A stretch of 64,000 nt of DNA from Salvia splendens (taxonomy: Eukaryota > Streptophyta > Magnoliopsida > Lamiales > Lamiaceae), in NCBI RefSeq assembly GCF_004379255.2, contig NC_056041.1, forward strand, positions 4,402,001-4,466,000, read 5' to 3'. The translations under genes and the position numbers were made by a program. Below are positions 1 through 12,240 of the stretch, in pieces. The notes beneath the pieces were generated by a model. That model did not search any database and was not told where the DNA came from. It saw only the letters and a program-made list of their open reading frames with translations. Numbering within the stretch: the stretch's first letter is position 1; the number at the start of each line of letters is the position of its first letter.

Positions 1-248
1 TTATGACATGCCTTCCTTTAGCATAAATTTCTGAAGCGATAATTTTATCCCTTTCTTTGAGTTATCAGTTTGCCAAGACTTGGACAGGAGTAGCATTTGA
101 ATGCATTATCTTACTATTTTCTATATATGTTTGAAGAAAACAACACACATATTCTCAAATGTTCATCATTTCTTATATGTTTTCAAATTCAATATATATT
201 GTACTGTACGTTCTGTATATTTAAGATTTTAACTTTTCTTAAATTAAG

Positions 249-3200
249 GTCTCAAAAAAGTTGAGAAAGAGAAAAAAGAAGGCAGAAACCAAGAATGAAA
301 ATGTTTGTGAACCAAGTGTCGGTGATGTTAGTATCCAGAATGAGATAGGCAGCTCCACTTGTGAAGAACCAAATGATGTCAACATGTTGGAAAAAGAGAC
401 ATTAACAAATGACGAGTTTAATACAGAGGCTGATGAAAGCATCAGGGATGCCATTAAGGTTGGTGAAACGAATCCAGCCAACCTGGGATGCAACAATGCA
501 GAGGTGGATGACAGAAATATTACTGAAAACGATGGTCTGCACACTGATGATTCTTCTGATGAGCAGCCAATATTGGCAGATGAAGTTGATTTTAAGGTAT
601 CTACTTTGGTATCCGCTCTTGCTAGCAACACTATTATTCAGAAGTTGTGCTGGTTGCTGAAGTTCTATAAGACCAATTCCATCATGACGAATCATTATAT
701 AGTAACTGTGCTCCGACGTATTTGTGATGATCTTGAACTGTCCCCGATGCTGTATCAGGTATATATATGAGCAGTTATTTTGCAATATATACCTTGTTTC
801 ATTTGGAAAATATAATTTTAGATGCAAGTGTCTAACGATAATATCTCAATCAATTCTACAGCTATCACTCCTCACAATATTCTTTGATATCCTGGAAGAG
901 CAGAAATCAAGGCCACACAAAGAATATGAAAACATTGTCGACTTTTTGACAAGTTTGACACGGAGAATGCTGCGGAAAATGAAGAATTATCCCCTTCTTT
1001 TGGTTGAAGTTCTATTTGTGAAGACACGAAAAGAAAGCCATTATATAAATTGTGGATCTATGCTAAATGAGCTAAACAGTATAAAAAATGAATCTGGGGA
1101 AGGCAGAAATGGAACCAAAAAGAGTGGAAGTGGCTTTTTTGATGATCAAAAATGGGTTCGCAGGAATTTAGCTGATGCCCTAGGTGATGATGATTATGAC
1201 AACCAAGAGTAAGATATCTTCAAGATCAGTTCATATTTCTTCTTGCAGCTTTCTAGAGGGAGCTAAAAACTCAAACTAATTTGTCATTTGAATTAGAATA
1301 AGAGCTAATTTATTTTGGATTTACTGATGTGACCCAATGCATAATGACTGGCATGATTTCCATTTTTCTAGTTCAGAATGTTGATATTTTCTCTGATGAG
1401 GTTCTGATGAATGTTGTACAGGGAAGATGATCCTTTCAAAGAAAACTTTCAGAAGTTCAGGCAAAATCCAGTGGAAGAAATGATTGAAGAGATTGCAATA
1501 TCTGACAGGTATGGTCTCTTTACAATTTTAGCTCTTTTCTGGGTTTTTTTTTGTTCTCATCTTTTGTTGCTTCCTATAATTCAGGGAGAGTTCTGAAGAG
1601 GAATCTGGCAAGCTATCATCAAGGAGAGGAAATGGCCTTATACTTACTGATGAAATTACTGGAAAGCTTAAGGATCTCTATGAAAAGTTAGTTCTTCCTA
1701 AATTTGATTATACTGACAAAGCTTTTTGGACCATAAGAAGACACTAGTCCTCTAGCATGAACTCAGCTTTTATTAATCAACTGAATGTATTCTTTTCATC
1801 ACTGTTGGTTTAGTTTGCCTGCTACTTTGAGACTTTTATTTTGCTTTGACATTCCAAATTGCAATAATTTACTAAGATCCTGGTATGTTAGGTATAAGGA
1901 TAACCCAGAATGTAGTACGCTCATTGCTGGAGAGCTTGATCCAGATGGAGATATTTCAAAACCACAAATTTCTAAGTTTCTTAGACAGCTTGGACTTAAA
2001 CTGCCAGCTAAAGAAAAGAAGCAAAGCTCTAAAACCTCCAATCAACTTCAGGGAAACAAGAAGGATGCTTCAAAAGATACGACTCATCCCAATTTAACTC
2101 CAACAGAGAAAAGTTCATCCCCAAAGAGACCACTGTAAGTGCTTTGAGCATTATGCATGATCTGTGTTTATCGCTAGTTTATATGCCCTACTTCATGCTT
2201 ATTAAATTCTGATTTATCACATAGGTCGGTTTAATTGAAATGGAAAATTTTTGAATAACAAGCTTATCTGTCTTCTGTTCAAGTTGATTGATGCGCCTTC
2301 TTCCTCTTCCTTGTCAGGAACTCTAGAAAAAGGGTAGATGCATTTAGTGTTAGTCAGGAACAGGAGATCAAAGATTTATTCGAACAGTAAGAGTTCTCGA
2401 ACTATGCCATGCGTAGTTTACTTGTATGAATTTTTACTCAAATAATTAAGATATTTTCGTGTCATATTTAACTTGTTGAAGGTTCAAAGATCACAAGAGG
2501 TGCAGCTACATGATTGCTAATGCACTAGATAGCAGTGGCAGCATTTCCACCTCTCAGGTTTCTAGAAAACTTAAGCAACTTGGCCTTGTTAGGCCAAAAA
2601 AGAAGCCTCCGGCTAGCATGCATTTGAGGGATGAGATTGTAAGAAAATTTCCTTCAGAAGGTGCAGGCAACTCTGATAGTGAAACATTATCGTCTCTGAA
2701 GATTAGGTAATCTCAAACCACACAACTCTTTGCATGAAATTGCATCTACATTTGTAATACTATTCTTGTGTGTCATTGCATATCTCAAGCCCTAACTAAT
2801 AGTTGAACAAAAAGACCTAGTACTTTATTTTCCAACTATGAAGAGCCTAATATCTGATTAAAGGAAAACAAGGTAGTTTTATTTATGAAAATGGTTTCAC
2901 ATCTTAAACTCTCTTCTGAGGCTACAAACTCTCAGTTGCATGTTAGTGAAATAGCAATAGAGTTCCTTCACATTAAAATGGCACAGTTACCTGTTCTAAT
3001 GTTAGAGTATTTAACTCCTGTTGTGTTTCTTTTAGGGGCAAACATAATCGAAATGGAAAGCACACTGATAAGAGTAAAATTAAGAAGGTAGCACGGGAAT
3101 CTCCAGGAGACATCTCTGATGATGAATTACTTAGCTCTGTATTGGCGTAAGTCTCTGTCTCTCCCTCTCTCTCTCAGTATGCACTTGTACATCATGGATT

Positions 3201-4124
3201 ATAGTGTTAACTAGTGGTACTTGTGTCAGTATGAAAAAAGCCATACATAGGACGTGTTAATATGTATGTTCTGTTTTGCCATATTTAGCATGAAAACACG
3301 GTTGATCTCAGAAATCATTTTTCGGAATATCTAAGGATCTCCTTGTATGATATATGTATTTAACTTCGGTTCTATTCTATTGTCAGTAACTTATTTAGCC
3401 AATGATGTTGTTTTCTTTCAATTTTATTCTTCGTTTTGATTGGTACATAACTTTTTATTAATCACAATAATGAAAATTGCTGTGGTACATTTTATTACCT
3501 TCGCAGGCTTTATATAGTTCTGCCCTATGCTAGGATTAATTGGTATATGAGAAAAGGCTGTAGGGTGAAAAATACAACCATATACAGTCACCATAGAGAA
3601 GCTGGTTTTACCATGCAAAGCTTCTTTCCGTTCTAATTCTTTGTTATATGTTGCTAAGTACTCTGTTATTTTACTCAGGAAAACAAAGAAAAAACCCCGT
3701 ATCAGTGATGATGACGATATAGTTCTGGATTATGCATTCGGGGAGAATTTATCTGATACCAACTTAGTTGGCAGGGATACCCAAATCTCAGAGAGGTACT
3801 CAGAAAGTAACAAAAATGGTTTCAAGTATTGGTTGCAGTATATGTCTGCATTTGTTTTTTGTAGTTCCTAATATTCTCTCCAGTATCAGGGCCGATATAG
3901 TACAATCCAAGCAGACGGGTTCCAAAGAGATTGATGTTTCAGTTGCTAAAGACTCTCATGACTTAGCAACTGAAACAATTGGAGAGGGAACTTACGAAGA
4001 AGCTCTCGGTGATGAACTGGCGGATTTTGATGAAGACACACAGCCCGTAAGCATCACACAGGAAAGTAGTGCATCGAGAAGGCAGAGGAGGATGGTGATC
4101 GACTTTGAAGATGATGAGGAATAA
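249..4124 (+). CDS. TIM1: TIMELESS (TIM1) homologue, 3' part, 10 exons in window
   Basis: Replication-fork protection factor; in other eukaryotes TIM with TIPIN travels with the replisome and supports checkpoint signalling and cohesion in the nucleus. The 5' part lies outside the window; bases 1-248 are intron. Exons: 249-758, 862-1208, 1422-1508, 1585-1686, 1892-2134, 2318-2386, 2482-2706, 3036-3146, 3679-3795, 3890-4124. All splice GT-AG and keep one frame for 681 residues to TAA. The first 110 residues are acidic linker. Residues about 115-230 form the helical region with FYKTNSIMTNHYIVTVLRR. FRQNPVEEMIEEI follows near residue 300. Next come two copies of an LYEKYKDNPEC / LFEQFKDHKRC motif, each ending in a QLGL box and resembling the Myb-like DNA-binding repeats of human TIM. 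The tail is Lys/Asp/Glu-rich. The neighbour WDR91 converges on it with about 520 bases between stops. Confidence 0.9.
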
Positions 4125-4645
4125 CATTCTCAATGACCATATCTATACTGTGTATAGCTAAATATAAAATGCTGCAAATAGGTAGAATAGTCAACTATAA
4201 TGCAAACCATGTCAAGGCATGGCTTTGTTTCAAATAGTTATGCTTTGGCATTTGTTCTCTGTTCCATCATGTTTGCTTTCTTTCTGCTACATTTAATCTC
4301 ATGAATTGGCTTATCCAGAGTCTCGGTGTAAATAACAAAAAGAAAAGATTGTGCCAACATGATCAAGAACGTGATTTCATGTTGTATGCTATAACACTTG
4401 CAAACAAGTATTTGGAATCAAAATAAGAATTATAGTAATAAAACAAAACCAACAAATGAGCCAATGCAACAAAACTTAGGCAACGGTCATATACATTTCA
4501 AATTTTCAATAATAAAGATGTTTTACAAAGCAAGGCAACCTTGAATATCATCTACTCCGACTATGTCATTAAAAAACCTAGGATAGTAGTACATCAAGAA
4601 CTAATCAAACATACCTACGCCCCAACCAATCGAAAAAAGGAATTA
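4125..4645. other. intergenic, convergent 3' ends
   Basis: Shared 3' flank of the TIM and WDR91 genes. It is AT-rich, holds both 3' untranslated regions, and shows no open frame or repeat I can support. Confidence 0.6.
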
Positions 4646-7600
4646 TCACTTTAATGATATTGATGTGACCATCACAGAATGATCAGATGACCCTGTCAAG
4701 AGGATGGGCAAGCGTGGATGCCAATCTACTGTTGTGATCGATCCCTTATGACGAAGAGTTCCCATGCTACTTTGACCATGAAGCTGTCCGCAGCAGACAA
4801 AGAATAACAAGTCCAATGCATCAGCAAACCAGCATCCAATGTCATGCGGCCAAGAATGAATTAGGAGAGTGGAGAATGCTATTCTGCTTACCCGGTATAT
4901 TGGTGCTGTTTCTAAACCAGAAGTCACTAGAAGTCTACTCCTCTCTGCATCGAAAGCCATTTCATGTCTCCATTGAGAAGAATTTTCGAGGTTGCAAAAC
5001 CTATATCATAGTAACAGTCTGAGAGTTAATAACACTTTTTCTAGAGTAAAATGAAACACGAACAGAGATTAGACTTTCATGCTAATTCTATATGAAAAAC
5101 ATGAATAATAGTAGCACGTAAGTAACAACTTTATACCTGCTGCAATTTCTTGACGAAATTACTTTGCCTAGATTCTTCAAGCTCCACTCACATATCTGAG
5201 AGCACAAAATTTTCTGGTTAGATTTGTTACTCAATTTCTGTTTATTTGAAGGGACCGCATATATAATACTACTAGTGCAAGCAACACGATCATAGGTACT
5301 TGCATTTCCGTCAGTTCCCAAGCTAAAGATACTGGACTCATTGGGCCCAAAAAGAATTGACGTAATCGCACAATCATGTGCAGTCCATCCAACAAGTTGT
5401 TTGCAAGAAGACATATCTTCTCTCAGTTAAGGAATGTATTTGGTACATGTTATAAACTTGCTATTATACGTGTAAAAGACTAAGAAACAAATATTCTTTA
5501 CAAGATATAGAGTAAGGATACCAAACATATGAATCGATCCACCTGTTCCAGCTGCTGCTAAAAGCTTTCCATTGCCATTGAAGCTCAAAGAGGTTATTGC
5601 TGGTGGATCTTTTCCTAGAGGAAGGACAGTCTTCAAGAAAAGTTGAAGTGAGGATTTATGATTATTTATTCAGAAGGGAAAGGTAAGAGCATGTATTAAT
5701 GTTTCTTGATTCACATACAACGTCATGAGGAACGATTACATACCACAGCTTTCCAAGACTTCAAGTTCCATACAGTCAATGAGGCAAAACCCAAGCTATC
5801 AGAAGATTCAGAACTACCAGAAACTTGCCTGCAAAGGGTATTGGATGCTAAGATTTACAAATTCTTTTGATTCTTTCTTGGTTACAATGGTAGAGCCTAA
5901 AACTATCATCTCTCAGAAAGAGAATTGCGTGCCTGCGGGGCTAAAGTGAATGATATATGGAAAGTTCATAGGTACCTCCCAGATGCTGCTGCAGAAACCA
6001 AAATAGGCTCCACGGGACTGCATTTCAGGTCCAAAATACTGAAGTATGATGATGATGATCAGGATAGGTGGAAAGCGAAAGAAGCAAATATAATTGACAC
6101 AAGGGTTATAGATGAATATCCAAAGGACAGAAGCAGAGCACCTCGGATATGCTTCTGAAGAATTTAGATCACAAACAAGTCGCTTAGCATCTGCATTCCA
6201 TGCTTTTATGCATCCATCAGAAGTGCCCATGAGTAGCTTTAGTCAAACAGACAATAAAATCCAAGCAGATGCTCAGTCTTCATTACTTGGTATGTATTTC
6301 ACAAGATTAAACCAAAAGAAACTTCAATTTAAATATAAAAACACTCAGAAACATACCAAATTATTGGACCTGCAATCCCACTCAAGAGACATGATCTCAG
6401 CTCCACAGTGGATGGTTGCATTTCTTGATGTCGGTGCTGATGAATCAAAGGTCCATATACTGTACCACAGCAATATGAGAAAGGATAGCCAACAAGTATG
6501 TCAATAGAATCGAGGCATAAATTAAATCTGAAATTATTATTTGAACAGGACAAAAGATTACCATGGCCATAACAAATAATAACCTCTGTCTGTAGCAGTT
6601 CTATACATTTTTATTCTGCCTATGAATTCATCATTTAATTGGTTGTATAAGAGAGCCATGCTTCTTACGCAAAGAGTTAGTAAGTTGACAAAATTTACCT
6701 GACTGTGCCATCCACAGAAGCACTCGCTACATTGTCACCAGAAGCAGAAAAGCGGCTACAACTGATTGGACTTGTGTGGCCCTCGAACGTATACTACAGA
6801 AAAAGTACATGAGGAGTAGAAGACCATCAATTTGAAGACATAGAAAAGATTCATATATCACAAAAACAACTAGAGTAGTAATTTCTGTCAAAAGCATTAA
6901 CCTGAAACTTTGTTTTCACTTGAGGAAAATCTTCTTCATTAATCTGATCAGAATCACTGCCTGTGATGGAAAAACACATTTAACATCAGCAATAAGGCTG
7001 CTGTCTATGATGGCAGCAGGCACTTCGTGTGAATTTCTATAGCCCATTCATGATTTGTTCATAACATGCATTGTGCATATAGTATTATGTGTTTGCTATA
7101 TCTCATCCTACATGAACAAAGAAGTAGTAACATCCTTAGTTTGCTTTGCCTGTGTAAAAGACCCAAACAACTCAGGAATGACTAACCTGTAACAGAGACT
7201 TCTTTACAGCTTTGGCTATCATCATTACTTCTACTATCAACAGCAGGATCGTTCGAACCAGACTGAGAAACACATCATTCCACCATTTGAGTATTGTATC
7301 CAATAAGAAAATGGCTGTTTTATTTGGTATGTGATAAAGGACTCACACTGGATTGTGCCTCCTTTGCCTTCAACGAAGTCTGAGCTTGAGATAACTTGAG
7401 AGAAAGCTGCTGTATCTCTTGTTGCAGCTGCTTCACAGTGTCCCTTTCAGAAACTATCTCCAATAAGGCAGGGGTACGTGGATAAGCTCAGAAAAAACTC
7501 ATATATCATCCTTTGGCAAATCTAGAGAAGTTGATTTTTCCACTAGTTGACAAGTAGTAATCAGTTGTGGACACTAACAATTCAAATAATTTACTCCCCA

Positions 7601-8373
7601 AGTCAATGATAAAGACAAGAAAAGAAACGAAACATAACAAATAACTTGAATATATGCATATACACATCAATCATGTCAAAGTCTCTTATTGCAATGAACC
7701 AGAAGCAGCTGATATGTCTATTGTTTACAATTACAACACGGATGCAGTTATTTACATACTAGCATTCAATCTATTGGTTAAGGATATGAGTTCCAGTGAG
7801 AATCTTCCTCAAGAAAGTCCTAAGAGAAATGTACAACGTTTGGAACCACACATCCGAAAAGAAGACGTTAAACCGTGAATCCAAAAGCGGATTCGGCAAA
7901 TACGGAAGCGCTGCAACGACCAAAAATCAACAAGATCAGAGCCATAACAACAGTGCAGAGAATTGAATTAATCGAAAGCTATACTCACAGAACCAATTAC
8001 ACCAACTCGGATCAGTCCGCGCGAGACCTTTCCCATAATATTCGAACAGCTCCAGCACTGCGTCTCTCTTCTCATGTTTCAAGCAATAAACAACGTAATA
8101 ACGCAAGACTGACTGCTGCAATTTCGCAACAATATCAATGCATTTCTGATCCGAATTTGTGTAAGTGTTGAAAAAGATTAGCAGATCGATCAACTTGGCA
8201 GCCTCATATTGGGGGACGTAGACGCCGAAAATTAGGTTCATAATGTCGTCGACTTGAAATCCTTCGCCAACATCAGTTGCTAAGTCTTTCTCGAAAGCTT
8301 GCAGCGTGCTGGTGAATCCTCTGTACAAGAGGAATTCTTTCACTAATCCATCCGCGAATTGCAGTTGCTCCAT
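4646..8373 (-). CDS. WDR91: WD repeat-containing protein 91 homologue (WDR91), 14 exons
   Basis: WD40 scaffold protein; animal WDR91 is a Rab7 effector in endosome maturation, the plant role is not established. Exons in transcription order: 8373-7989, 7486-7347, 7262-7187, 6960-6902, 6793-6699, 6459-6357, 6236-6142, 6038-5976, 5828-5744, 5630-5522, 5416-5304, 5195-5137, 5000-4892, 4783-4646. They join in one frame of 542 residues. The N-terminus (MEQLQFADGLVKEFLLYRGF) has a LisH-like helix pair. Residues about 130-175 are a Gln/Leu coiled coil (QLQQEIQQL). The rest is a chain of WD blades such as HTSPISCSRFS, LLLMGTSDGCIKAW and ITTVDWHPRLPILLTGSSDHS. The start is the first ATG of exon 1. The intron after 5304 seems to be GC-AG (GCAAGT donor); every other one is GT-AG. 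It is shorter than human WDR91, mainly in the linker. Confidence 0.88.
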
Positions 8374-9076
8374 TCCTTCTTCCTTGAATCTTTGATTCTC
8401 ATCTGCAAAGAATCTTGGCTTAGATATATATAGGTTTGTAGGATTTCACAGAGCCTTTTCTTCACCCCGAATCACGGCAAAAAAATTGCAGCTGCTAAAT
8501 TTCGGGAAATCCATAACTGAAACAGTCTATTTTTTTTATAGAAAACAAAATATAAACATCCATGAGATTATCTGACGTGTAGGCCGGTAATATAGTTTAT
8601 AATTTTTGTTGGATTTAGAAATATTTTTTTTATATTTATTTCATTTTTATATAATATTATTAGCTTACTCCATAGTAAATATGTCACATATTTTTAGAGT
8701 GATCTAGAGTAGGACTTCGTAAAGTTATTTAGCAAGTAAATTTTCATGGGGAAGCTATTACGTGCAAAAGTAGATCCCATCCATTTGAATCATAATCACT
8801 GAAATGAAGTGCAAAGAGATGAAGTCCATTTTATCCTAGTATTATAGAGTTGTATAGTAGCATATCACATCTCTTGTTCCAATCCCAATCAAATATATGC
8901 ATCACTGTTATGCAAGAAAATGTGATTTTTTTAGTTGGAGGTTAATTTAGAACAAATGATTTGCTCAAGTGAAGCAAGCAGCTAAGTCCAATTAGTCCTA
9001 TTAAAATTGTATAGTAGTACTAGTATATGTATCTCATCTCTTTTTTCCAATCTCAATCAAATGCAGGTATAGATAT
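8374..9076. repeat. WDR91 5' flank / kinase 3' flank with a degenerate ~158-bp tandem repeat
   Basis: Contains the WDR91 promoter. Near 8847-8905 and again near 9005-9065 the block TTGTATAGTAG ... CCAATC(C/T)CAATCAAAT recurs, and the bases before each copy (AAGTGCAAAG / AAGTGAAGCAAG) also align. This suggests an old tandem duplication of about 158 bases ending at the kinase stop. No coding signal. Confidence 0.5.
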
Positions 9077-11999
9077 TCATCTAGGAGACATGGTGGAATA
9101 GCTACATGTTGCATGAGAAGAAGGATGAGTAGTGATAGTAAATGAACTATAGTGATTGAATTCTCTCTTCATAGCCTTGTACACATTATCCAATCCTTCT
9201 TCGATCAGCTCCACCACAGCCTGAGGCATCGGCGGATCGTTTATCTCCACCGAACCTTCCAACATCTTCACCACGTCCCCCATCGTCGGCCTCACTGCAA
9301 TCTCATCTTGTATGCACCAAAACGCCACCGCCAGCGCCCTCGCCACCTCCTCCTCCTCTACGGCCCCCTCCAGCCGTCTGTCGGCCGCCTTCGCGGCCCT
9401 CCCCATCTTCATCTCCTTGAAAGCCCAGCCAGGGTAGAAGAAATCCTCTGTATCATAGCTCATATCCAAATTCCTCCTCCCACCTATGATCTCCAACAAC
9501 AGCATCCCGTAACTATACACATCCGCCTTTACAGTGATGGGGCGGTTGCTGACCCATTCAGGAGCCAGGTACCCTCTCGTCCCACGTATCATGGTCACCA
9601 CCCGCGACGCCTCCCTCCCCATCATCTTGGCTAGGCCAAAGTCCGACACCTTGGGCTTGAAGTTGTCGTCGAGGAGAATGTTTTCTGGCTTTATGTCGCA
9701 GTGGATTATCCTATCCCGACATTGCTCGTGGAAGTAGGCGATGCCTTGTGCAGTACCTACCGCCACTTGAAACCGAGTTTCCCAGTCTAGAATCCTGCTG
9801 CTACTACTACTACAACTACTACTGCTGGTGCAACTGGATGAGAAGATCCACTTATCCAACGATCCATTCTTCATGAACTCGTAAACCAAAAGCCTCTGGA
9901 TCCCCTCCGAGCAATATCCCCACAATCTCACCAAATTCATATGATGCATCGAGCTAATAGTGTTCACTTCTGTAATGAACTCCTTCTCCCCATGAGGCAG
10001 GATTCTGTCCAGCTTCTTCACCGCGATCAATGTCCCGTTGCTTAGGCTTCCCTTGTACACGCTCCCGAATCCACCTACATCCATACAAACGAATCAGCAA
10101 CACATCTTCATATCTATATATTATTTCCATAAAGAAAAAACTGAAATCACTATATAAGTCTCAGTACCTGTTCCTAGTAGCTGTGTAAAGTTACTGGTCT
10201 TGAACTGCAAATCGCGGTAGCTAAAACTGATGGGCTGGCCCGACACGATGAGAGAACTCTCGAGAGCTCGTCTCAGCTTCCTCTTCCGACGAACGTTGAT
10301 GTACAACAAGCAAACAAGAAGGCCTATCAGCACAGTGATGCTCAAAACAATAGGCAGCACCAAAACCTTCCCTGTTTCCTCACTGGTTAACCCATCCCCA
10401 TCCGAATCCACCTTCACGAACACGGTCGAGCCGAGATCCTCGTAGCCTCCGAAATCCAACCTCCTCAAAATCCAACAGTACGGCTTCTCCTCATTCAAAC
10501 CATAAACCGAAGCAACGCAATCGCAATCAGACAAGCAAGCGTCTCCGCATTTCGACACCGTCCCCTCGTCGCTATAATTCGCAATCACCGACGAATCAGA
10601 GAAGTAGTAATTCGTATCCTTCAGCACAGACATCTTCAACTTAGGCGTCACATTCTCATGATTCACTTCACACTTTCCCATAATTGCGGACGAATTCCCA
10701 GAGCAGCGGATTCCCTCCTCGGAATCCGTTGTCCCGGGCAGACAGGAGCAAGACGCATTTGTCTTGCTCCTGTCCAGGTTACATATCCCGTTGCCGCATA
10801 TCCCGGCGATGTTGCATGGATTCGACTCGGCGGCCCACTCCGCCACCCACTGCCTTGATCCGTTGACGTCGTTGTCCCACCGGTACATCCTCAGGTTGCC
10901 GTTAGCTTCCAAGATCAATCTCCGGATAACCACCGGGCTACTCGTCCGGTTCATCGCCGCGGATAAGCCGCCGCTGTCGTTGTCGTTCTTGTACACGTAG
11001 ACGGCGCCGTCCGCGGAGGAGCCGTAGACGATGCCGAAGCTGCCGCCGTCGTTCATGAAGGCGACGACGTCGCCGGTGACGTTCGATATGTCGGGCCCGG
11101 ACCAGTAGGAGAAGTTGGACAGCGGCTCCGGCGGAGAATCGGGGGATTCGGGAAGATTGTAGGTGAGGGAGAGGCTGAGGGAGGTGGGTTGCTGCTGCAT
11201 TTTGAGGGAGTAGTAGCCGTCGCGGGAGGTGGATTTGGAGGAGGTCAGCTCGAGAGAGGCGGTGAGGGGTTGGCCGGGGAGGAGGGTGTCGGAGGGGTGG
11301 GAGAAGCTCTGCCACGCCACGCTTTGGTTGGGGCCGTAGATGATGAAGTTGCCGTTGTCGGACATGGTGGCGCTGGGGGAGCCGGGGGTGGTGGAGTTGG
11401 AGGACCAGACGGTGGCGCGGCCGTCGGTGAGGACGAGGTTGCCGTTGGGTTGGAACTCAAGGATTGCGTCTTTGCTGACTGGAGAATTTCTATATTTAGA
11501 TTATTTAGATAAAATGAATGGTTTGGCCAACAAATTTAATCGTTACTCTAACTTCCATTAATACTTGTGTCGCGTATTTTCTAAGTATAGTAATCGTCAT
11601 ATGGAGTATATACTAATACAAAATTTCTCTTTTTGTATATTAATTTTATAGAGTAATAAAATGGGAGTATGACCGACTAAAATGAGCAAAAGAGAGTTTT
11701 ATTGGCATATAACGGAGTGAGAGATTTGAGCAAATTACGGAAATGAGCATTACTTACATGTCAGGAGACCAAACAAACGTGCGATCACTAGGAAGTTGAT
11801 AAAACCATATTCCGAGCTGAAATTGATCATTTCTTGAGTTTGCCTCGGCAAACCCGAAGGCAAAAGTCCCGTTGTCTGAAATCCATGCTTGCTTCTCCCG
11901 CGCAACCAATCGTGAGCCAGGCGTGACCCGACCCGACACAATGGATCCGAATAGAGATAGGACTGCCCAATACACGGGCAAATAATAGAACCGAAGCAT
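9077..11999 (-). CDS. G-type lectin S-receptor-like Ser/Thr protein kinase (At5g24080-like), 3 exons
   Basis: Plasma-membrane receptor kinase. Exons in order: 11999-11758, 11474-10168, 10074-9077; 848 residues. The signal peptide is residues 1-23 (MLRFYYLPVYWAVLSLFG). A bulb-type lectin domain follows with WQSFSHPSDTLLPGQPL. Next comes a Cys-rich S-locus/PAN-like part (GICGNGIC, CGDACLSDCDCVA) and a transmembrane helix near 450-472 followed by a basic stop-transfer. The kinase begins GGFGSVYKG and has AVKKLD, HCDIKPENILLDD, DFGLAKM and RGTRGYLAPEW. HCD in place of HRD makes it a non-RD kinase, as is usual in this subfamily. The frame only works if the second intron border uses TCAG before CAAAGACG at 11474. 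A Ser/Cys-rich tract of about 16 residues (9787-9834) sits where the family normally has a short loop. The C-terminus SYSTMSPR matches the family. The identification is by recalled similarity. Confidence 0.9.
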
Positions 12000-12167
12000 A
12001 TTAATAGAAGAGACAAATGACTTAAAATATATGGTTCATTTCAATTTGGAGAAGCCTTGGTTGAAGGTTTAAGTTGAGGGTTGCATTATTTATGAGAAGG
12101 ATTTGGAGGGAGGATGTATATTGGAAGTAGAGTTGTGTGGAGAGAGAGTAAAAGTGTTGTAAGGTGA

Positions 12168-12240
12168 CACGTGGGCAACGGTTGTTGAGCTACAATGTTG
12201 AAAATTGAAGTATGGTCGGCTGGATAATGTACGACACGTG
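12168..12240. promoter_or_regulatory. two G-box/ABRE-type CACGTG sites upstream of the receptor kinase
   Basis: CACGTG occurs at 12168-12173 (context GACACGTGGGC) and at 12235-12240 (GACACGTGTC), about 170-240 bases before the kinase start codon. Both match bZIP/bHLH G-box cores, and the first also fits ABRE. Function is inferred. Confidence 0.45.

Noticed and set aside
9152..9634. 160-codon frame on the plus strand
   Set aside because: Exact antisense of the kinase exon; caused by its GC-rich codons, with no family likeness.
11189..11512. Gly/Val-rich frame on the plus strand
   Set aside because: Antisense shadow of the lectin domain exon.
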